A DNA stretch of 64,000 nucleotides from JAAELZ01 sp965223465 (GTDB lineage Bacteria; Pseudomonadota; Gammaproteobacteria; Arenicellales; Poriferihabitantaceae). Location: positions 2,790,001 through 2,854,000 of the forward strand of contig OZ245025.1 in assembly GCA_965223465.1 (NCBI GenBank), written 5' to 3'. Under the pieces are notes generated by a model. That model was not told the origin of the DNA, did no database searches, and saw only the letters and a list, made by a program, of their open reading frames with translations. Position numbers and translations under genes: made by a program. Below are positions 8,052 through 16,259 of this stretch, piece after piece; the first letter of the stretch is position 1; every line of letters starts with the position of its first letter.

Positions 8052-9335
8052 ATGCGCCAACTAATCGAACAATTTGTAGATCAGCCCATTACTTCCAAAG
8101 ACGATGTAGCCTGGTTGGGAGCTGCGCGCGCCCAAGCGCGTGAGCGTTTTAATCTGCTTGGAATCCCGACACTGAAAGATGAAGATTGGAAGTACACCAA
8201 CCTGCGGGCCCTAGCGGCTAAGCAATTCTCACTCGGCGCTGATAAGCCGGTTGCAGCTACGGTATCACTGGATGAAGAAAGCGATACTTATCGTCTGGTA
8301 TTTGAAAACGGGATATTAAACCAAAACCTGAGCACGCTTGAATCGCTACCTGATGGCGTTGAAATAACCTCTTTGAAGTTGGCCTTGGCTGCAGACGCGG
8401 ATACGCTACAGTCGAGCTTATTGAAGGTGATGCCGCGGGCGGAGAACGCATTTGCTGCGCTCAATAGTGCATTATTTAGCGATGGGGCCGTCGTCAAAAT
8501 AGCGTCCGATTGCAGCCTGGATAAGCCCATCGAGTTGGTATATCTCTGTCATGGCCAGCAAACGCTCTCCTTACCCAGGAACCTGATTTTGCTCGATAAA
8601 GGCGCACAAGCAAGCTTGATTGAGCGCCATCTGAGTGATGAGGAAACCACTTGCCTGAACAATAGTGCAACCGAGATTGTGCTACAGGAAAATGCACAGC
8701 TGGATTACCATCTGGTACAACTGCAGGGCAGTAAAACCACCCACATTGGTGGAACCTGGATTAAACAAGCGGCAGGGAGTCGACTCAGCACAAATACCAT
8801 CACGCTGGGCGGACAGCTAGTGCGCAACGAATTGGCAGTCAGCCTCAATGGCGAAGGCGCGCATGCGGATTGTTTGGGTTTATACTATGGGCGCGGGCGG
8901 CAGCACATTGATAACCACACCACGATTAAACACCAAGCGCCGTCTTGTACCAGCCGGGAATTATACAAAGGAATTTTGGATGATCGAGCCCGCGGCGTGT
9001 TTCATGGGCGAATTAAAGTCGCGCAGATTGCCCAATTGACAGAATCGGAACAGGAAAACCCCAATTTGCTGTTATCTCGCAATGCAGAAGTGGATACCAA
9101 ACCACAACTTGAGATTTATGCCGACGATGTTAAATGCGCACATGGTGCCACGGTGGGCGAGCTGGAGAAAAAGCAGCTTTTTTATCTGCAATCGCGTGGC
9201 ATAGATCTGGCCTCTGCCAGAACCTTACTGACCTACGCCTTTGCGGCCGAAGTGATCGAAAAAATCAAAATTGAGGGCTTGCGAGCATCGCTAACCAAGC
9301 AAATCGCAGACCAAATGCACCTTGGTGAAATATAA
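8052..9335 (+). CDS. sufD: Fe-S cluster assembly protein SufD
   Basis: SufD is the SufB paralogue in the SufBC2D scaffold and helps iron entry. The C-terminal beta-helix region contains DNHTTIKHQAPSCTSRELYK, KVAQIAQLTESEQENPNLLL and CAHGATVGELEKKQLFYLQS, all typical. I place the start at ATG 8052 (MRQLIEQFVDQP), which has GGAA 7-10 bases upstream; a longer frame from TTG 8037 is possible but less likely. The product is 427 residues, the usual size. Only two bases separate its stop from sufT. Confidence 0.95.
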   Translation: MRQLIEQFVDQPITSKDDVAWLGAARAQARERFNLLGIPTLKDEDWKYTNLRALAAKQFSLGADKPVAATVSLDEESDTYRLVFENGILNQNLSTLESLPDGVEITSLKLALAADADTLQSSLLKVMPRAENAFAALNSALFSDGAVVKIASDCSLDKPIELVYLCHGQQTLSLPRNLILLDKGAQASLIERHLSDEETTCLNNSATEIVLQENAQLDYHLVQLQGSKTTHIGGTWIKQAAGSRLSTNTITLGGQLVRNELAVSLNGEGAHADCLGLYYGRGRQHIDNHTTIKHQAPSCTSRELYKGILDDRARGVFHGRIKVAQIAQLTESEQENPNLLLSRNAEVDTKPQLEIYADDVKCAHGATVGELEKKQLFYLQSRGIDLASARTLLTYAFAAEVIEKIKIEGLRASLTKQIADQMHLGEI

Positions 9336-9337
9336 AA

Positions 9338-9775
9338 ATGAAACACGTTAATGTAGATTCCGGGCAACAAACATCTAACGATACGCCGGTAAATGAGCTT
9401 GAGGCGGAGATGCTACAGAAAACCAAAGAACTCGAAGCAACACCTGCACCGGAGCAAGATATTGAGGTGGATGATTCAACCCTGGCAGCGGATGTAGTAG
9501 ATACCCTGCGCGAAATATATGACCCCGAGATTCCTGTCAATATTTATGATCTGGGTTTGATTTATAAGATCCAGGTTGAGCAGGGCAACGCTGAAATCGA
9601 TATGACCTTAACCACACCGGGTTGCCCGGTTGCGCAATCTTTTCCGGGTATGGTCGAAGCAACTATCAAGAAAATTCCGGGAATCCAATCTGCCAAGGTG
9701 GAGCTGGTATGGGATCCACCCTGGACCCAGGATAAACTCAGCGAAGAAGCACGCCTGCAATTAGGGTTGATTTAG
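9338..9775 (+). CDS. sufT: SufT, MIP18/DUF59 iron-sulfur maturation factor with an acidic N-terminal extension
   Basis: The C-terminal 100 residues form a MIP18/DUF59 domain: DVVDTLREIYDPEIPVNIYD, GLIYKIQV, the conserved Cys in TTPGCPVAQSFP, and VELVWDPPWTQDKLSEEARL. SufT-type proteins help maturation of Fe-S proteins and replace or assist carrier functions. The first 45 residues are an acidic, low-complexity extension (TKELEATPAPEQDIEVDD) of unknown role. Its position right after sufD, two bases apart, marks it as an operon member. Confidence 0.93.
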   Translation: MKHVNVDSGQQTSNDTPVNELEAEMLQKTKELEATPAPEQDIEVDDSTLAADVVDTLREIYDPEIPVNIYDLGLIYKIQVEQGNAEIDMTLTTPGCPVAQSFPGMVEATIKKIPGIQSAKVELVWDPPWTQDKLSEEARLQLGLI

Positions 9776-9794
9776 ATAAAAATAGGAGTGACCA

Positions 9795-10115
9795 ATGTCT
9801 GAGTGGACGCCCGTTGCGCCGGAAGGCGAGTTTAAGGAAGGTGATGTAAAAGTTGTTGATGTCGATAATGTCATGGTGGCGGTATACAAACTTGATGGCG
9901 AATACATCGCGATTGAAGATGCCTGCCCTCATGATGGTAGCGAGCTAGCTTCGGGTTGTGTAGAAAATGGTATTCTGGAGTGTGCGCACCACGGTGCAAC
10001 CTTTGATTTACGCAGTGGAGAAGTATTAAGCCCACCCGCGTACGAGCCGTTGGAGATGCTAGAAGCACGAGTGGAAAACGGAATGGTTGAAGTGTGTGAC
10101 CCGCGCTGGGATTAG
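9795..10115 (+). CDS. Small Rieske [2Fe-2S] ferredoxin
   Basis: This 106-residue single-domain Rieske protein has both cluster motifs: CPHDGSEL (Cys-X-His) and CAHHGATFDL (Cys-X2-His), as in ferredoxin subunits of ring-hydroxylating oxygenases. There is no oxygenase gene here. In many suf operons a small Rieske gene ends the cluster, so an electron-transfer or cluster-assembly role is more likely than catabolism. AGGAG lies before the ATG, 20 bases after sufT. Family certain, role inferred from context. Confidence 0.92.
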   Translation: MSEWTPVAPEGEFKEGDVKVVDVDNVMVAVYKLDGEYIAIEDACPHDGSELASGCVENGILECAHHGATFDLRSGEVLSPPAYEPLEMLEARVENGMVEVCDPRWD

Positions 10116-10150
10116 CCAGACCGCATAAAGCAATCCTGGTAGCGCCTAGC

Positions 10151-10930
10151 ATGTCAGTAGAACAGGATCATGCGCGCCGTTTTTCTACCCTGGAAAAGCT
10201 CTATGGAACAGGGGCTCTCGAACGATTTGCCAAAGCGCATATTGTCATAATCGGCGTGGGCGGTGTCGGCTCGTGGGTGGTGGAATCGTTGGCGCGTAGC
10301 GGCATCGGCGAGCTCACCTTGATCGATCTGGACCACATCAGCGAATCGAATATGAATCGCCAGTTGCATACCCTAGACACCACAATCGGCCAGGCCAAGG
10401 TGCAGGTACTAAAAGAACGAATTGGGTTGATCAATACGCAATGCAAGGTCAATTGCATCGAAGATTTTATCAGCGCAGAAAATGTGGGTGACTTGCTGGG
10501 GATATTTCCAAGTACACCACCATCCCTGGTTATCGATTGTATCGATCATGCCAAAACCAAGGCAGCGTTGATCGCATGGTGTCGCAGTAATAAGCTGCGT
10601 GTTTTAACCGTGGGTGGAGCAGGGGCCTGTATCGATCCGCTGCGCATCAAGATAGAGGACTTATCCAAAACCCAAAATGACTGGTTGTTGTCAAAAACAC
10701 GTAAACACTTAAGGCAGCAGCACGGTTTCGCCCGTAACCCAAAACGTAGTTTTGGTGTGCCCGCGATTTATTCTGATGAAACCCGAATAAAAAATGAAGA
10801 TTACGACATTACTCAGGGCGATTTAAATTGTGCCGGCTATGGTTCAGTAGTACACGTCACCGCGGGTATGGGCTTAGCCGCCGCAGCTAAGGCATTAACT
10901 TTATTGGTAGCTATTAAAAACGCTGGTTAA
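10151..10930 (+). CDS. tcdA: tRNA threonylcarbamoyladenosine dehydratase
   Basis: The 259-residue protein is an E1-like adenylating enzyme: the nucleotide-binding loop is IGVGGVGSWVVESLARSGIG, followed by LIDLDHISESNMNRQ and LVIDCIDHAKTKAALI. This pattern fits TcdA (CsdL/YgdL), which cyclises t6A at tRNA position 37 in an ATP-dependent reaction. In E. coli tcdA is clustered with the cysteine desulfurase csdA and its partner csdE. Here it closes the suf cluster, 35 bases after the Rieske gene, although no desulfurase gene is present. Confidence 0.93.
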   Translation: MSVEQDHARRFSTLEKLYGTGALERFAKAHIVIIGVGGVGSWVVESLARSGIGELTLIDLDHISESNMNRQLHTLDTTIGQAKVQVLKERIGLINTQCKVNCIEDFISAENVGDLLGIFPSTPPSLVIDCIDHAKTKAALIAWCRSNKLRVLTVGGAGACIDPLRIKIEDLSKTQNDWLLSKTRKHLRQQHGFARNPKRSFGVPAIYSDETRIKNEDYDITQGDLNCAGYGSVVHVTAGMGLAAAAKALTLLVAIKNAG

Positions 10931-10975
10931 TTTACTAAAATCATAGTGTAACCTCTTAGATGTCAATTTTTGTGA

Positions 10976-10989
10976 ATCGAGCGCTCGAT
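10976..10989. repeat. Perfect 14-bp palindrome upstream of the envelope operon
   Basis: ATCGAGCGCTCGAT is its own reverse complement. It lies nine bases upstream of the -35 region of the next promoter. This position suits an operator, but no regulator is identified and a chance palindrome cannot be excluded. Confidence 0.4.
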
Positions 10990-10998
10990 AGAAACATG

Positions 10999-11027
10999 TG
11001 ATTTCCACAATTCAGGTCGGGTATAAT
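10999..11027 (+). promoter_or_regulatory. Candidate promoter of the secreted protein/M48 protease operon
   Basis: A perfect -10 TATAAT (11022-11027) has a weak -35 TGATTT (10999-11004) at a 17-base spacing. The ATG is at 11067, giving a leader of about 35 bases. The weak -35 suggests activation or dependence on the nearby palindrome. Confidence 0.5.
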
Positions 11028-11066
11028 ACTGTCAACTGCAGGAAATGAACAAAAACAGGGGGCGGG

Positions 11067-11840
11067 ATGAATAACACCAGGATCAGCAAATTACAATTTG
11101 GTCGAGTTACTTTTCTAACTATTTCGACACTCATATTTATTGCGTACCTATCGATTCCGCAGAAAGCATTAGGAGCTGAGTTTAACCATCTCGCGGATGG
11201 TGAACTGACCGGCGCTGACGGGTCGACTAAGATAGCACTCTTCGCGTTAGACTTTCAGATGGAGAGAGTGTTGACTGGAAGTACCGAAGTGCGGGCAGAC
11301 TGGACAGAAAATAGTGAAAAAAACTTCATTAATACTTTAAGTCGGATTGCTCAAGAGTCGGGTATAGATATTATTTCATTAAATATACCGGATGAGCTAG
11401 GCTACGAGCGTCATCGACAGGTCGAGAAGTTAAATCAAGTGGTGGGAATCAGCATCATCCAAAACGACACACTCAAATTACCTACGAAAACGGAAAATCC
11501 CACATGGACCATTGGACCAGGTTCCCAGCTTATTAAAGAATTGAGTGGTGCAGATTACGCGCTCTTTGTTCATATGCGACGAGGATATACATCAACTGGG
11601 AGGGTGGCGGTATCGCTTATTGCTGCTGCCTTGGGAACCTCAATAGTCACTCATTACCAATTCGGCTTTGCGAGCCTGGTGGATCTGCGAACTGGAAAAG
11701 TCGTTTGGTTTAATCAATTAAAAAAGCCACAGGGAGATTTAAGAAGCATTGATAAATCGCCTCAGGCAGTGTCTGCACTATTGGCTAATTTTCCTGAATT
11801 AAAGCTCCCCAATTTACCAAAAACGGATAGGGACGAGTAG
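11067..11840 (+). CDS. Secreted protein of unknown function, first gene of an envelope operon
   Basis: The 257-residue product has a charged N-terminus and a hydrophobic segment at residues 12-33 ending SIPQKALGAE, which reads as a signal peptide with cleavage after ALG-A. The mature part begins near KIALFALDFQMERVLTG and later has GADYALFVHMRRGY and ASLVDLRTGKVVWFN. This alternation resembles periplasmic or outer-membrane-associated families of the DUF2380/GNA1162 type that report a value per protein name, but I cannot assign a family with confidence. It is two bases from the M48 protease gene and so is surely co-transcribed. Possible co-factor or substrate of that protease. Confidence 0.75.
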   Translation: MNNTRISKLQFGRVTFLTISTLIFIAYLSIPQKALGAEFNHLADGELTGADGSTKIALFALDFQMERVLTGSTEVRADWTENSEKNFINTLSRIAQESGIDIISLNIPDELGYERHRQVEKLNQVVGISIIQNDTLKLPTKTENPTWTIGPGSQLIKELSGADYALFVHMRRGYTSTGRVAVSLIAAALGTSIVTHYQFGFASLVDLRTGKVVWFNQLKKPQGDLRSIDKSPQAVSALLANFPELKLPNLPKTDRDE

Positions 11841-11842
11841 AG

Positions 11843-13015
11843 ATGCAGAGAATTCTTCTTCTAGCGTCAAGCGTGAGATTTCGTAGTGTATTCGTGTTCG
11901 GATTTTTATTGCTCACTAGCTGTGAAACGGTTCCAGTTAAGGATATTAAACCAGGCGAAACACATGCCAAAAATACGGATGCGGCCGGGCTTATAATGGT
12001 TTCAGACCGTCATGAGAAATCGCTAAAAACTGCACCCAATCGAATTTACGACCCCGATTTGGTAACGTATGTAGAGGAAATGGTGTGTGAATTAGCAGGG
12101 GCATATTGCAAGGATATTCGCGTATATATCCATGAAGTTCCCTACTTTAATGCATATATGATGCCTAACGGTGCAATGGTGGTGTGGAGCGGCCTAATTT
12201 TACGGGCGAATTCGGAAGACCAGCTTGCTTTTGTTTTGGCTCATGAAATTGGTCATTATGTAAAGCAACATTATTTAAAACGGTATCGGAAAACTAAAAG
12301 TGCTTCAGGATTTTTATCCGTTATTAATATCGCAGCTGGCCAGTATGGGGTGTTTAGCAATTTGGCTGCCTTGGGTATTTTGGCTAAGTATAGTCGTATT
12401 CATGAAGAGGAGTCAGATGCTTATGCCGTCCAAGCCCTGAAACATAAGCAACGTGATCCGTCTAGTGGTGCGAAGCTGTTTTCAACAGTATTGGTTGAGG
12501 AGGGGAAAGGTGAAAATAAAGCACTGTTCTTAGCGACACATCCAGGTATAGAAGCTCGGGTGGAGACGATTAAGCAACAGTCTTCTAGTTTACCAATTAT
12601 GCGCGACGACCAACCTTATCATCATGTTGTTCAGCCTCATCACAAAAAGTGGCTTAAAGATGAGGTGGCTAAACGTCAATTTGAAGAAACAGAGCGTCTA
12701 TTAGTGCATTTCAGCAAACAGCCAGGCTATGAACAAGCTCAGCTTGATTTTGCTTTGGCTGAGGTATATCGAAAACGAGGGTCTAAAACAGACCCTGCAA
12801 AAGCGATTAAACATTATCAGGCCTATCTGCAAAACAATGAGGGTAAACCAGACTATTCAGTCTATAAGCGCATAGGAGAGTTGCATGGAAATGTAGCCGC
12901 TGTTGACGCAATTAATGCATATAAGCACTATCTGGAGAAGGTTCCAGATGCATTTGATATAAATTTAATTCAATCGAAAATCCGATTATTGGAGAATTTA
13001 AATGCTGGTGAATAA
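11843..13015 (+). CDS. M48-family zinc metalloprotease lipoprotein with C-terminal helical repeats
   Basis: This 390-residue protein begins with a lipoprotein signal (FGFLLLTSCETVPV, Cys about residue 28). The zinc site is HEIGHYVKQH (HExxH, about residue 133), with a downstream EEESDAYAVQAL segment supplying the third ligand. An N-terminal MMPNGAMVVWSGLI strand is typical of BepA/LoiP/Oma1-like proteases. The last 120 residues are helical and TPR-like (AQLDFALAEVYRKRGSKTDP, AIKHYQAYLQN). M48 lipoproteins of this type degrade or help assemble outer-membrane proteins. It sits in a three-gene unit with two unknown exported proteins, which may be partners. Confidence 0.9.
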   Translation: MQRILLLASSVRFRSVFVFGFLLLTSCETVPVKDIKPGETHAKNTDAAGLIMVSDRHEKSLKTAPNRIYDPDLVTYVEEMVCELAGAYCKDIRVYIHEVPYFNAYMMPNGAMVVWSGLILRANSEDQLAFVLAHEIGHYVKQHYLKRYRKTKSASGFLSVINIAAGQYGVFSNLAALGILAKYSRIHEEESDAYAVQALKHKQRDPSSGAKLFSTVLVEEGKGENKALFLATHPGIEARVETIKQQSSSLPIMRDDQPYHHVVQPHHKKWLKDEVAKRQFEETERLLVHFSKQPGYEQAQLDFALAEVYRKRGSKTDPAKAIKHYQAYLQNNEGKPDYSVYKRIGELHGNVAAVDAINAYKHYLEKVPDAFDINLIQSKIRLLENLNAGE

Positions 13016-13595
13016 ACTGTATAAAGTATTCGTGCTGTTGTATGTCAGCTTATTAATGGTGGCCTGTGAAACCATGCAGCTAGTAGAGCAAGGCGAGGTG
13101 GTGTCCGGTCAGATTGTGTTGCAATCGCCAGGCAACTGGTCGAAAAAAGCGAACGGTGATGTAACCTACTGGACAAGGGACGGATTTCAACTGAACTCAA
13201 TTGCCTTAACTACGATTAATAATGGACAGTCAATTCTGAAAGGGATAGCGGTGCTATCAAAAAAAACAGCTAAACCGTTTCTAGTAGAAGGAGGGCAAAG
13301 CATAGAGATGCTATTAGAGCTTTACATCGATGCAATAAAAGGGGCTGGAGTGCATAATGTGGTACTTAGTTCTCCTGAGCTGTTTGCTTTGGATGGAACC
13401 GCTGAAGCAGCCAAGTTTGATTTAGCATACGACACCAGTTTTGGGCTAACCTATCAGTCTAAAGTGCTGCTGGTAAAAGGTGAAGATGGAGTATCAATGG
13501 TACGTTGCAACGCGCCTAAAGAACATTATTTTCCGACTTACAAGGATGAGTTCAGCGCCCTAATCAATTCTGCTCGGCTGGCTAAAGACTCGTAA
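13002..13595 (+). CDS. Small lipoprotein of unknown function, third gene of the M48 operon
   Basis: The 197-residue protein has a lipoprotein signal (YVSLLMVACETMQL, Cys about residue 22). The mature chain has beta-rich stretches such as GNWSKKANGDVTYWTRDGFQ and a C-terminal FPTYKDEFSALINSARLAK, reminiscent of small domains that read out protein abundance or envelope state, but no family is recognised. Its start overlaps the end of the protease gene by 14 bases and has GGAG about eight bases upstream, so translation is probably coupled. It should be localised with the protease in the outer membrane. Confidence 0.75.
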   Translation: MLVNKLYKVFVLLYVSLLMVACETMQLVEQGEVVSGQIVLQSPGNWSKKANGDVTYWTRDGFQLNSIALTTINNGQSILKGIAVLSKKTAKPFLVEGGQSIEMLLELYIDAIKGAGVHNVVLSSPELFALDGTAEAAKFDLAYDTSFGLTYQSKVLLVKGEDGVSMVRCNAPKEHYFPTYKDEFSALINSARLAKDS

Positions 13596-13681
13596 GTATT
13601 TAAACTACTATAGGCGGGCAAACTAATAGGTGCTATCGATGCAGGAGACTTGCTATAGTCCGCCGCTCGGTAAATACTCCT

Positions 13682-14227
13682 ATGAATATGAGCAGCGCAG
13701 TGAAAAATAAAGGCATCCTTTTGGGTGTGCTGGCCATGGTGGTTGTGGTCACCTCATCCAATTTTCTGGTTCAGTTTCCAATCAACAACTGGCTGACGTG
13801 GGGCGCCTTTACCTACCCTGTCGCCTTTTTGGTTACCGATCTGACTAATCGATCACTCGGTGTAGGGTCCGCACGAAAGGTGGTGATGGTTGGCTTTTTG
13901 CTGGCGGTGGTATTATCTATCTGGCTGGCGACGCCGCGAATCGCGCTGGCTTCGGGGACTGCTTTTTTAACCGCACAGCTTTTGGACGTGACTATTTTTG
14001 ACCGTTTGCGTCAGGCAAGCTGGTGGAAGGCACCACTGGTGTCATCCTTACTCGCTTCTGCTTTGGATACCACGTTGTTTTTCAGCCTGGCATTCGCTGG
14101 AACAGGCCTACCGTGGGTGACGCTGGGGATCGGTGATTATGTGGCCAAGTTAGTGGTGGCACTGGTACTGTTGATTCCGTTTCGCCTATTGCTGGGATGG
14201 ACTAGGCCAGTGCAAACTATTGTTTAA
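13682..14227 (+). CDS. yhhQ: Queuosine precursor transporter (YhhQ/VUT family)
   Basis: This 181-residue polytopic inner-membrane protein has five to six hydrophobic spans. Family features include SNFLVQFPINNWLTWGAFTY, AFLVTDLTNRSLG near the second span, and FDRLRQASWWKAPLVSS. YhhQ-type ECF-like proteins take up queuine precursors such as preQ0/preQ1 for tRNA queuosine. The 86-base leader has no convincing preQ1 riboswitch. It is probably a separate transcription unit from the preceding operon. Confidence 0.88.
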   Translation: MNMSSAVKNKGILLGVLAMVVVVTSSNFLVQFPINNWLTWGAFTYPVAFLVTDLTNRSLGVGSARKVVMVGFLLAVVLSIWLATPRIALASGTAFLTAQLLDVTIFDRLRQASWWKAPLVSSLLASALDTTLFFSLAFAGTGLPWVTLGIGDYVAKLVVALVLLIPFRLLLGWTRPVQTIV

Positions 14228-14306
14228 GACCATATATTTGGGGATTTATTGCAATAACGGGAACCAGTATTATGTATCTGGGCACATAGATTCTGGAGCT
14301 TCTTTG

Positions 14307-14738
14307 CTAGGGGCTAATTTTCTCAGCGCTCCAAGTTCCTTCAGCTGGTAAATTAAAAGGAGGGAAGCTAAAGATAGTAGTAGATGTGCCGGACAAGTAG
14401 CTACAGTTTGCGGTTACTTCTGCGATAAATACAAAATCAGAAACATCTTGTCTAAGAATCAACTGGTTATCGATAACATCCCAAAAAGAGTCATAATCGC
14501 TAGTGCTGCCATCTGCTCTCAATTCAAACGTTGGATGTAGTGCGGATACGATATGTGTTGCTGAAATGAACCTCCATGTGCCTACCAAGCTCCGCTCAGT
14601 ACAAACACTTATTTGGGCATGTGCAGGTAATGAGACCACGTTAATAGCTGGCGCAATCCAGGCACTCAACCCCATTTTGAGCGTATTACGTCTATGCAGA
14701 TTCGGTTTAGCGTAGCCAAACGAAATATTTTTAATCAT
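14307..14738 (-). CDS. Small exported protein with Tat-like signal, unknown function
   Basis: The 143-residue product begins with a twin-arginine-like signal: HRRNTLKMGLSAWIAPAI, then a hydrophobic stretch ending SLPAHAQ. The mature 105 residues contain LVGTWRF, ELRADGSTSDYDSFWDV and EGTWSAEKI, resembling small lipocalin-like ligand-binding domains whose entry strand is G-T-W. Two cysteines may form a disulfide. Its ATG overlaps the stop of the 5'-nucleotidase gene (ATGA), so the two are translationally coupled although one product is cytoplasmic and the other exported. Confidence 0.7.
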   Translation of the reverse strand: MIKNISFGYAKPNLHRRNTLKMGLSAWIAPAINVVSLPAHAQISVCTERSLVGTWRFISATHIVSALHPTFELRADGSTSDYDSFWDVIDNQLILRQDVSDFVFIAEVTANCSYLSGTSTTIFSFPPFNLPAEGTWSAEKISP

Positions 14739-15652
14739 TTGGCTTTATTAGTATTCGAAACTCCATGCGGCACATGCCCGGTCGGAACGTGTTGACGGGT
14801 GGATTCGCAATGCCCCTGTTGGTCGTCAAAATAGATATCGGCTTGAAAGGATTTTAAAAACTCGCCTTTATCCATTCCACCCAGAAAAACCGCCTCATCA
14901 ATCCGAATATCCCATGCGCGGAGGGTGCGGATGACACGCTCATGTGTCGGTGCAGCACGAGCGGTAAACAACGCGGTGCGGATCGGGGATTTCTCTGCGT
15001 CATACGCAGTTTGAATACGGTGAATCGCGGCCAGAAAGGGTTTGAACGGGCCCCCTAGTAAAGGCTGGTTCGCGGCGGTTTTTTCGGTTTCGTTAAAGGC
15101 TTCGAGGCCTTTCGACTGAAAAACCTGTTCGGATTGATCAGAAAAAATGACCGCGTCACCATCAAAGGCAATTCGCAGTTCGTCATTACTGGATTGTTTT
15201 GCCCCGGATGGGTGCGGCAGAATGGTCGCCGCAGCCATCTTGGCATCCAGTGCATTGGCCACATCTTGCGGGTCTGCAGAAAGAAATAAGTCCGCCTGGA
15301 AAGATTGTGCATAACTCCAGGGTGGGTTTCCGCTGGTGAATGCTGCGCGCGTAATGTCCAGGCCATAATGCTCAATCGAGTTGAATATACGCAGGCCGGT
15401 ATCCGCACTGTTGCGCGAAATGAGTACCACTTCAACGTGTGTTTTAGCGGCGTTTTTATCATTCAGCGCGAGTAGTTTTTGCACCAGCGAAAACGCCACA
15501 CCTTGTTCTAAGGTATCGTTTTCGCGCTCAATCTGGTATTTGCAATAGGCATCAATACCCTGGCTTTCGTAAATTTTGTGGCCTTCTTCCAGATCAAATA
15601 GCGCACGCGAGGAAATCGCAACAATCAAGACGCCGTCAAAATCAACAGGCAT
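14735..15652 (-). CDS. Cytosolic 5'-nucleotidase (NT5C1-like, PF06189 type)
   Basis: The 305-residue protein carries the pattern of the HAD-type cytosolic 5'-nucleotidase I family otherwise best known from animals: LIVAISSRALFDLEEGHKIY near the N-terminus, RIAFDGDAVIFSDQSE as the catalytic motif with the Asp pair, ALFTARAAPTHERVIRTLR, and AVFLGGMDKGEFLKSF followed by IYFDDQQGH. The family dephosphorylates nucleoside monophosphates. No signal peptide is present, so it is cytoplasmic. It is the first gene of a pair with the Tat-like protein. Confidence 0.88.
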   Translation of the reverse strand: MPVDFDGVLIVAISSRALFDLEEGHKIYESQGIDAYCKYQIERENDTLEQGVAFSLVQKLLALNDKNAAKTHVEVVLISRNSADTGLRIFNSIEHYGLDITRAAFTSGNPPWSYAQSFQADLFLSADPQDVANALDAKMAAATILPHPSGAKQSSNDELRIAFDGDAVIFSDQSEQVFQSKGLEAFNETEKTAANQPLLGGPFKPFLAAIHRIQTAYDAEKSPIRTALFTARAAPTHERVIRTLRAWDIRIDEAVFLGGMDKGEFLKSFQADIYFDDQQGHCESTRQHVPTGHVPHGVSNTNKAK

Positions 15653-15778
15653 ACTTTAAATTCGAATATTTCTGGCAATCATTCGTCATTATAAACACGT
15701 TGTTCGGCTATTATGAAGCGCTCATACGGTTATTAGATTGCGCTAAAATTGATCTGCTTTTCGGTTTAAACTACCGTT

Positions 15779-16255
15779 ATGTCATTACTTCTAGATGCAC
15801 TCGGTAAGGCGGAGTCTGATCGAGATCAGAGCCAGATTCCCCAGTTGCGCACGCCGGCGGGTAAACCACCATCACCGCTATGGCGTGCGCTCAAGTGGAT
15901 ATTGCTGTTTTGTCTGGTAATAGCGTCTTTCGCGGCGGGATATTTTGCACGGCCCTACATTGTGCAATATACATCCCAATCTGCAAGTATGCCTGAGACC
16001 CAGAATACAAACAGCCCGGCTGCTGCGTTACAAGAAAGCGCGCCCCCGGCGCCAGAACCAAAAGTTGCAATTGAGCTATCTGCGATTTCTTATTCGGAAA
16101 AACCCGAGATTCGCTTTGTGATGCTCAACAATAGTGTGATGTATGAAGGCGATGCCTTAAGCACCGGCGAGCGTGTCGTTAAAATTGAGCGCCAGGGCGT
16201 AGTGCTAGAAAAAGATGGTCACCAACAAAGAATTGGCTTGAGCCGATCGCAGTAA
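15779..16255 (+). CDS. gspB: GspB-like type II secretion accessory protein
   Basis: The 158-residue bitopic protein starts MSLLLDALGKAESDRDQ, a typical GspB/ExeB N-terminus. It has one membrane span (about residues 40-60, WILLFCLVIASFAAGYFA), a Pro/Ala-rich linker, and a periplasmic domain with AISYSEKPEIRFVMLNN and VYEGD-like VMYEGDALS. GspB helps insert the secretin in some type II systems. No other gsp gene is adjacent, so the rest of the machine, if present, is elsewhere. Family call good; function by homology. Confidence 0.85.
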   Translation: MSLLLDALGKAESDRDQSQIPQLRTPAGKPPSPLWRALKWILLFCLVIASFAAGYFARPYIVQYTSQSASMPETQNTNSPAAALQESAPPAPEPKVAIELSAISYSEKPEIRFVMLNNSVMYEGDALSTGERVVKIERQGVVLEKDGHQQRIGLSRSQ

Positions 16256-16259
16256 GAGA

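Noticed and set aside
13596..13681. preQ1 riboswitch before yhhQ
   Set aside because: The 86-base leader lacks the expected pseudoknot pattern and A-rich tail; only weak pairing is visible.
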